From: Marivita sp051859345
Lineage (GTDB): Bacteria; Pseudomonadota; Alphaproteobacteria; Rhodobacterales; Rhodobacteraceae
Direction of reading: 5' to 3'
Assembly (NCBI RefSeq): GCF_051859345.1
Contig: NZ_JBHYFV010000011.1
Location: 53,593 to 117,592 of the forward strand
Length of the DNA: 64,000 nt
Shown: positions 59,108-64,000 of the stretch, piece after piece
Numbering within the stretch: position 1 is the stretch's first letter
Layout of the letters: every line of letters begins with the position of its first letter
Program-made: the position numbers and the translations under genes
The notes under the pieces: model-generated
Database searches by the model: none
What the model was told of the DNA's origin: nothing
Seen by the model: the letters and a program-made list of their open reading frames with translations, nothing else

Positions 59108-59122
59108 CCATTTGGTCAAAAA
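59101..59122. terminator. bidirectional palindrome containing both convergent stop codons
   Basis: TTTTTGACCA and TGGTCAAAAA are perfect complements separated by TT. The frcR TGA (59105-59107) lies in the left arm and the nat TGA (59116-59118) in the right arm. Each strand reads stem then A/T tail, so it may stop transcription from both sides in only 22 bases. Confidence 0.65.
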
Positions 59123-59922
59123 ATGCCTTTGCGGATCAATGCGTCCACTAGGCCCGGTATTGACTCCAGCCCAAAGGCATCGTGCAGACAGGCGATCACC
59201 GCATCGGGGGTTTGCAAAGTCTCGCAACAGGGTGCCCTGCCCTTTGCAAACTTGCGAAATACAGCGCCGTCCAGCACCAGCCGCGTGTCGCCGCACTGGC
59301 GGGTGACAATCAACGTGCGGGTAAAAAGCGATCCCGGAAACGTGGCGGCCAGCCAGTTGCCTGCTTGCACATCAGACATCGTGGTCAGTTCATCCGTAAA
59401 GGCGTAAAGATCGCGCCAGTCGCCCGCATCGACCTGTCGGTACAGCACGGTGCCCAGACCGGCGCGTGTCTCTGTGCGCAGGGTGGGGTCGCCGGGATCG
59501 CCGTTCAAAGGAACGGGGACAGTCGGTCCCGGCCCGCCGAAGCCCACATCGACAAGGTACTCGGCCCCATCCAGCGACACGATGCAGACGCAATGGCTGC
59601 GCGGCCCCGGCACATCGCGCTGCCACATGACCCGCGCCATCCGCAGACGGGCGTCAAAGCCCAGACCACACAAAGCGGCGCAGAGCAGCGGATTGACCTC
59701 GACACAGTATCCACCGCGTCGGTTGTGGATCATCTTGGCGGCAAGCGCCTCAAGCCCAAGTTCGGGAACATCGCCGCAAAAGACGGTCAGGTTTTCGAAC
59801 GGGATGCGGTCCAGATGCGCGCGGGTCATGGTGGTCAGGGTGTCAAGCGTGACCGGAAGGCCAGAAGGCAGCCCCAGACGGGACAGCCACGCACCGATCA
59901 GGTCTTGCGACGCCGCCTGCAT
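59116..59922 (-). CDS. nat: arylamine N-acetyltransferase
   Basis: A 268-residue acetyl-CoA:arylamine acetyltransferase. The catalytic triad is visible as Cys73 (RRGGYCVEVN), His110 (SHCVCIV) and Asp125 (VDVGFGG). The N-terminus (LDRIPFENLTVF) is typical of NATs. I start at ATG 59922, which overlaps the dioxygenase stop; the longer frame has no homology. Co-transcription with an extradiol dioxygenase recalls the hsaC-nat arrangement of steroid-degrading actinobacteria, which suggests a role in catabolism rather than only detoxification. Confidence 0.92.
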   Translation of the reverse strand: MQAASQDLIGAWLSRLGLPSGLPVTLDTLTTMTRAHLDRIPFENLTVFCGDVPELGLEALAAKMIHNRRGGYCVEVNPLLCAALCGLGFDARLRMARVMWQRDVPGPRSHCVCIVSLDGAEYLVDVGFGGPGPTVPVPLNGDPGDPTLRTETRAGLGTVLYRQVDAGDWRDLYAFTDELTTMSDVQAGNWLAATFPGSLFTRTLIVTRQCGDTRLVLDGAVFRKFAKGRAPCCETLQTPDAVIACLHDAFGLESIPGLVDALIRKGIF

Positions 59923-60881
59923 CAATCCTCGTTGACCGGCGGTGTGCCGTGGGTGTGGAAGGTCTCGATGGTCTTGAGACCCCAGGCCTGCCCCCGCTTG
60001 CGCTCGTCCTCGGTCCAGGTGACGGTTTCCCAATCGGGTTGCAGGATCAGGCGCGCACCGGCGTTTGCCAGTTCGACCCGGTTGCCCGCCGGTTCCCAGA
60101 CATACAGAAAGAACGTGCCCTGAATGGCATGCTTGTGCGGGCCGGTTTCGATATGCACGCCGTTTTCCAGAAAAATGTCGGCGGCGCGCAGGATGTCTTC
60201 GCGCTGGTCCACGGCGTAGGTTACATGGTGCAGACGGTTCTCACCGCGACCGTGTTCCTCGGTGCAGGCCAGATCATAAGTCTTGTTGTTGATGGTGAAC
60301 CAGCAGCCCCCAAGCCGCCCGTTGTTGAGCCGGATCTGTTCGGTCACGCGGCTGCCAAGGCAGGTCATCATGAAACCCCGAAACTGCGTCACATCGCTGG
60401 CCAGCAGGTTCAGGTGGTCGATCCGGCGCGGCGACACGCCTTGCGCGTGAAAGCGGCTCGACATGTTCTTGAGCGCCGGTTTGTCGTCCTCGGGCGGGTC
60501 GTATTTCACCGTGTCCCAGTAAAGTTCGAACACATGGCCGAACGGGTCTTCGAACCGGTAGGCACGACCGTGGCCCAGATCACCCTCGACCCAGCCGTGA
60601 ACCTTGTACCCCGACGCCTCGATCACCTTCACACGCCGTTCCAACGCCGCTTCGGACGACACGCGATAGCCGATATGGGCCACGCCGGTGGTGTCGGATT
60701 TGGTGAGCTTGAGCGTGTGAAATTCGTAATCGTCCCAGGCCCGCAGATAGGCGCTGTCGCCCTCCTGCGCGGACAGTTTCAGCCCGTAAACCCGCGTGAA
60801 GAAATCAAGGCTCTCGTCGAACTTGTCGGTCAGCACCTCCACATGGCCAAGATGAGCAACGTCAAAGCAGGGTTCGGTCAT
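59922..60881 (-). CDS. extradiol (catechol 2,3-type) dioxygenase, VOC family
   Basis: A 319-residue two-module VOC protein. The C-terminal module keeps the 2-His-1-carboxylate iron site: His156 (RIDHLNLL), His218 or His219 (LHHVTYAV) and Glu270 (NRVELAN). The N-terminal module retains DVAHLGHVEVLTD and EDPFGHVFELYWD. It should cleave a catechol or gallate-like ring beside the hydroxyl pair using Fe(II) and oxygen. It is co-transcribed with a TRAP transporter upstream and nat downstream, and a LigM-like demethylase lies further upstream on the same strand. The exact substrate is unknown. Confidence 0.88.
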   Translation of the reverse strand: MTEPCFDVAHLGHVEVLTDKFDESLDFFTRVYGLKLSAQEGDSAYLRAWDDYEFHTLKLTKSDTTGVAHIGYRVSSEAALERRVKVIEASGYKVHGWVEGDLGHGRAYRFEDPFGHVFELYWDTVKYDPPEDDKPALKNMSSRFHAQGVSPRRIDHLNLLASDVTQFRGFMMTCLGSRVTEQIRLNNGRLGGCWFTINNKTYDLACTEEHGRGENRLHHVTYAVDQREDILRAADIFLENGVHIETGPHKHAIQGTFFLYVWEPAGNRVELANAGARLILQPDWETVTWTEDERKRGQAWGLKTIETFHTHGTPPVNED

Positions 60882-60888
60882 AAGCGCC

Positions 60889-62193
60889 TCAATTGAACAT
60901 GGTGTTTGGCAGGAAAAGCGAGATTTGCGGGAAGGCCACGAGGATCGCCAGCGTGACCATCATCATGATCCAGAACGGGATGACGCCAACAAAAATGCGC
61001 CCAAGCGGCACACCCGGAGCGACGGATTTCACGATGAACACGTTCAGCCCCACCGGCGGCGAGATCAGACCCATTTCAAGTGCCAGAACCACCAGCACCC
61101 CGAACCAGATCGGGTCGATGCCAAGGTCCAGTACGATGGGAAAGAAGATCGGCAGGGTCAGAACCAGCATCGCAAACCCTTCGAGAAAACAGCCCAGAAC
61201 GATGTAGATGCCAAGGATCAAGAGCAGGCTGCCCATCGGCCCCAGTTCCAGCGCGACAAACGCCTGTGCCACAAGGTCGGTCATGTGGCTGAGCGCGAGG
61301 AACGGGTTGATCATATGCGCGGCAATCAGGATCAGCATGACGGTGGCGGTGGTCACAACGCTGTCTTTCGCGGCGTCCCAAAGCATCGAAAGCCTGAGCT
61401 TGCGCGTGACCCAGCCAATGAGAATGACCGCACCAGCGCCCACAGCTGCGGCCTCGACCGGGGAAAAGAACCCGCCATACATGCCGCCAATGGTGACGAA
61501 GATCACAAGAACGATGGGACCGGCCCGCCCGATGGCCGTGACTTTTTCCCAAAGCGCCGTCTTTGGCCCTGCTGGACCAAAACCCGGACGGAGGATGCAC
61601 AGCAAAGACACCGCGAGCACAAACATCGTGAGCAAGAGAAGCCCTGGAAACACACCCGCAAGGAACAGGCGGCCAATGGATTGCTCGGTCAGGATGGCAT
61701 AGATCACAAAGCCGGTGGACGGAGGGATCAGAATACCCAGCGTGCCGCCCGCAGCCACCACGCCGGAGGACAGACGATCATCGTAGTCAAACCGCTCCAT
61801 CTCAGCGAGCGCGACCTTGCCCATAGTCAGTGCCGAGGCGACGGACGAGCCGGACAGCGCGGCAAATCCGCCGCACCCAATGACCGTGGCCGAGGCCAGC
61901 CCACCCCGGATCGACCCGATCACGGCATAGGCGGCATCAAAAAGCTGACGGCTCATCCCGGTATGCGACGCGACGTTGCCCATCAGGATGAAGAGCGGAA
62001 TAACGATCAACTCGGGGGACGAGGCCAGGGTGAACGCCTCGGACGCCAGAAGCGACATTGACGCGTTCAGCCCGTTAAGCGCCCAGATCCCCAGAAACCC
62101 GACGACAAACATCGAAAAGGCAACCGGCACGCGCAGGATCAGCAGCGCGAACAAGGCAACGATACCGACGACCCCGGCAACGGACGCGGTCAT
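60889..62193 (-). CDS. TRAP transporter large permease (DctM type)
   Basis: A 434-residue membrane protein with about twelve helices: SATVIGCGGFAALSGSSVASALTMGKVAL, GGTLGILIPPSTGFVIYAILTEQSIG and EMGLISPPVGLNVFIVKSVAPGV (short parts of the DctM pattern). ATG 62193 overlaps the DctQ stop by four bases. It lies directly upstream of the dioxygenase gene (seven bases), so the imported solute is probably a precursor for that enzyme. Confidence 0.93.
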   Translation of the reverse strand: MTASVAGVVGIVALFALLILRVPVAFSMFVVGFLGIWALNGLNASMSLLASEAFTLASSPELIVIPLFILMGNVASHTGMSRQLFDAAYAVIGSIRGGLASATVIGCGGFAALSGSSVASALTMGKVALAEMERFDYDDRLSSGVVAAGGTLGILIPPSTGFVIYAILTEQSIGRLFLAGVFPGLLLLTMFVLAVSLLCILRPGFGPAGPKTALWEKVTAIGRAGPIVLVIFVTIGGMYGGFFSPVEAAAVGAGAVILIGWVTRKLRLSMLWDAAKDSVVTTATVMLILIAAHMINPFLALSHMTDLVAQAFVALELGPMGSLLLILGIYIVLGCFLEGFAMLVLTLPIFFPIVLDLGIDPIWFGVLVVLALEMGLISPPVGLNVFIVKSVAPGVPLGRIFVGVIPFWIMMMVTLAILVAFPQISLFLPNTMFN

Positions 62194-62693
62194 GCCTGTC
62201 GCTCCTGCCGCACATCCCGCCCGGTCAAGATCAGTTCCAGCGCCCGCAAGGCCAGACCGAGGGACGCAAGCCCCATGAACCCGATGGCCGCCCATTGGAA
62301 ATAGACCTTGGGCAGGTAAAGCAGGTTGGTGGAAAGATTGAGCATCACCGAAAGCTTTGCGCTGTCCCAGGTCGCCCAGGCCAGAGCGGCAAAGATCACT
62401 GCCCCGATCACTGCGACGGATATGTCTATGAACCGATTCACCCCGTCCGGGAAATACCGTTCGAACAGATCGACGGAAATATGGCCGCCAAGACGATCAC
62501 ACAGCGCCATCGGGGCGAAAATAACGATCACCGAGGCCATCGTCGTGATGTCCTGCCCCCCATAAAGCGGGCTGCCGAACGCGCGGCCCACAACGTCGAC
62601 AAGGATCACCACCACGACCAGAAGAAGCGCGATTGATCCAATGGCAGCGGACAGGCCAATCAGCCTGTCCGCAAAGGTGCGTATGCGCGTCAA
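62190..62693 (-). CDS. TRAP transporter small permease (DctQ type), TTG start
   Basis: A 167-residue four-helix protein with LLVVVVILVDVVGRAFGSPLYGGQDITTMASVIVIFAPMALCDRLGGHISVDLF, the usual DctQ core. No ATG or GTG is near the N-terminus; the TTG at 62693 (TTG ACG CGC) follows an AGGA that lies in the last codons of the binding-protein gene. The three-base gap and shared ribosome-binding site imply translational coupling. Confidence 0.9.
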   Translation of the reverse strand: MTRIRTFADRLIGLSAAIGSIALLLVVVVILVDVVGRAFGSPLYGGQDITTMASVIVIFAPMALCDRLGGHISVDLFERYFPDGVNRFIDISVAVIGAVIFAALAWATWDSAKLSVMLNLSTNLLYLPKVYFQWAAIGFMGLASLGLALRALELILTGRDVRQERQA

Positions 62694-62696
62694 GGC

Positions 62697-63671
62697 TTAT
62701 TCCTGCATCGCGGCAAATGCCGCTTCGCCACCAACGCTGGCCACATAGTCCGCGACGACGTTCGACACCGCATCGACAAAGGCCTGCGCCTCGTCTTCGC
62801 TCAGGTCGACAAAGGAATTGCCGGCATCCGCGCGGGCGTTTTCAAGCGCCTCGGTGGCGGTTGCGTTCCAGGCGGTTTCGGCATTGTTGCCCAACCCGCA
62901 GCCGCGGGCCTCGTCAAGCGCGGCTTTCGCATCGTCGGAGAGCGCGTCATACGATCCCTGCCCCATCACCGCGAAAAACGCCAAACGGCCAAGCGGCGCG
63001 CCCAGCGTGTAGGCATCGGCCACCTCGTCAAGTTTGAAGTCGCTCAGCGTCGAGGCGCCCGTGAAAACACCGTCGATCAGGCCGGTCTGCATCGCGTTGT
63101 AGACCTGGTTGATCGGCATCTGCACGGGGGTTGCGCCCAGTGCCTCGGCGATCTTGCCCGCCGTTGCCCCGGCGACACGGATCTTGAGACCGGACAGGTC
63201 GGATGGTGAACGGATCGCCTTGTCTTTCATGATCATGATGTTCGGCTCGGACGTCCAGAGCGCGATCGGAACGGTGCCGGGGAATTCACCCGAGATTTCG
63301 TCCATCGCGTTGCAGAGCGAATCCGCGCCCGACTGATCGTCTGGCACGACGCCCGGCAGCTCGACGATCATGGTCTTTTCGAATTGCTGCGAGGTGTATC
63401 CAGGCAGGCCCCAGACCATGTCGGCGACGCCCTGCACGGCACGCACATATTGCTCGACCGGGCCAGCGCCCAGTTCACCGCCATGATAGCCGCGCACGGT
63501 CAGGCTTCCGCCGGTGGCTTCGGTCAGGTCCGCGTTCAGCTTTTCGATCACGCTGGCGTTGACCGTATGGAACGGCGGCGTGAAGTTGGCGAATTTCAGT
63601 TCCTGTGCGGCGACCGGAACAGTTGCTGCCACTGCCATCGCAGCACCGAGAAATGTCGTTCTAAATGTCAT
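62697..63671 (-). CDS. TRAP transporter substrate-binding protein (DctP type)
   Basis: A 324-residue periplasmic protein with signal peptide MTFRTTFLGAAMAVAATVPVAAQ. The DctP pattern includes LKFANFTPPFHTVNASVIEKLNADLTEATGGSLTVRGYHGGELG, LSGLKIRVAGATAGKIAEALGATPVQMPINQVYNAMQTGLIDGVFTG (read in parts). The arginine in LKIRVAGA would bind an acidic group. GGGAGG is five bases before ATG 63671; a longer in-frame start at 63797 is not supported. It is first of the three TRAP genes. Confidence 0.93.
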   Translation of the reverse strand: MTFRTTFLGAAMAVAATVPVAAQELKFANFTPPFHTVNASVIEKLNADLTEATGGSLTVRGYHGGELGAGPVEQYVRAVQGVADMVWGLPGYTSQQFEKTMIVELPGVVPDDQSGADSLCNAMDEISGEFPGTVPIALWTSEPNIMIMKDKAIRSPSDLSGLKIRVAGATAGKIAEALGATPVQMPINQVYNAMQTGLIDGVFTGASTLSDFKLDEVADAYTLGAPLGRLAFFAVMGQGSYDALSDDAKAALDEARGCGLGNNAETAWNATATEALENARADAGNSFVDLSEDEAQAFVDAVSNVVADYVASVGGEAAFAAMQE

Positions 63672-63762
63672 AAAACCTCCCATGAGTGACCCGATCCAGA
63701 TCAGGCCGTGTGATGAAGGGGGGCGATCCTTCTGTGTGATCGCCACCCCGAAACTCTGCTGA

Positions 63763-64000
63763 TCAGACGGCTTTTGCCCGCCAGCTGTCGGCCGCATAGC
63801 TTTCCCGTGCCTCGCTTGAATACGGCGTTTCGGATACGCGCACCCGAATTTCCGCCTGCTTGTGCTTCTCGGCGGATGTCTTGGCGGTTTCGTCGGATTC
63901 GCCCCAGCGCAGGGTCAGAACGTCGCCAATTTCAACGCTTTGGTCAACAACCCCCAGGGACAGCACGCAGCGTTCGTTGTAGCTGTAGCCGTTGAACATG
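63763..64000 (-). CDS. LigM-like tetrahydrofolate-dependent O-demethylase / aminomethyltransferase family, C-terminal part
   Basis: Only the last 79 or so residues are visible; the gene continues past the right edge. The fragment reads FNGYSYNERCVLSLGVVDQS, then VLTLRWGESDETAKTSAEKHKQAEIRVRVSETPYSSEARESYAAD in sequence, which resembles the C-terminal barrel of LigM/DesA-type aminomethyltransferase-fold demethylases. Those remove methoxyl groups from vanillate, 3-O-methylgallate or syringate. It lies 91 bases upstream of the TRAP/dioxygenase genes on the same strand. Assignment to LigM rather than another GcvT-fold enzyme is tentative. Confidence 0.6.
   Translation of the reverse strand, partial: MFNGYSYNERCVLSLGVVDQSVEIGDVLTLRWGESDETAKTSAEKHKQAEIRVRVSETPYSSEARESYAADSWRAKAV

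Overview
The window looks like a chromosomal segment of a marine alphaproteobacterium of the Rhodobacterales (Roseobacter group). It is GC-rich and densely packed, with many 1-8 base stop/start overlaps. Its gene content is typical of that group: a propionyl-CoA carboxylase/methylmalonyl-CoA mutase region with a PccR-type regulator, a GlpSTPQUV-type glycerol ABC importer, TRAP transporters, a sulfopropanediol (DHPS) gene set, and the bacteriochlorophyll genes bchE/bchJ. I see no rRNA or tRNA gene, CRISPR array, insertion sequence or prophage.

Layout. 1-9013: an FAD oxidoreductase (cut by the left edge), an M20 deacetylase (ArgE type), an EEP-fold hydrolase, and a peptide-type ABC importer whose fused double ATPase is divergent from its binding protein and two permeases. 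9240-13575: a full-length YeeE/YedE transporter, then a minus-strand run of small housekeeping or unknown genes (exported protein, EEP hydrolase, TerB-DnaJ protein, GNAT, glyoxalase-like protein). 13654-24840: the propionyl-CoA region. Methylmalonyl-CoA mutase, pccA and pccB are interleaved with small conserved lipoproteins and unknown genes. An MFS transporter and the XRE/ScfR-type regulator pccR run divergently from pccB. TTTGCAAA-type boxes sit between pccB and the MFS gene and again before pccR, suggesting one control circuit. 24975-28141: a cell-wall amidase, an excalibur-like lipoprotein, and gatA-gatC.

28231-30630 holds bchJ and bchE away from any photosynthesis cluster visible here. 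The bchE promoter has tandem PpsR-type boxes and an overlapping FnrL-type box, while bchJ appears to carry a one-base frameshift near its start. 30631-35126 has a metallo-hydrolase, an O-acetylhomoserine sulfhydrylase-type enzyme, a quinone oxidoreductase, and a split YeeE/YedE pair behind a perfect FNR box and an ATATTC palindrome.

35260-45623 is a complete glycerol uptake and catabolism locus: glpK, transporter genes glpV-U-Q-P-T-S, glpD, and divergent glpR. 45620-53615 is a LacI-type regulator divergent from a small membrane protein, a three-gene TRAP transporter, and three dehydrogenases matching HpsN/HpsO/HpsP for 2,3-dihydroxypropane-1-sulfonate, followed by a universal stress protein. 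53640-59107 has an MscS channel and a FrcBCA-like sugar importer with a divergent ROK repressor and an AT-rich palindromic operator. 59116-64000 is a minus-strand group: a LigM-like demethylase (cut by the right edge), a TRAP transporter, an extradiol-type dioxygenase and an arylamine N-acetyltransferase. It may be an uncharacterised aromatic-compound pathway.

Taken together, the window is dominated by solute import coupled to catabolism of small organic compounds (peptides, propionate precursors, glycerol, a sulfonate, a sugar, probably an aromatic), each with its own local regulator or operator. Family assignments come from sequence recognition by eye; no database search was run.
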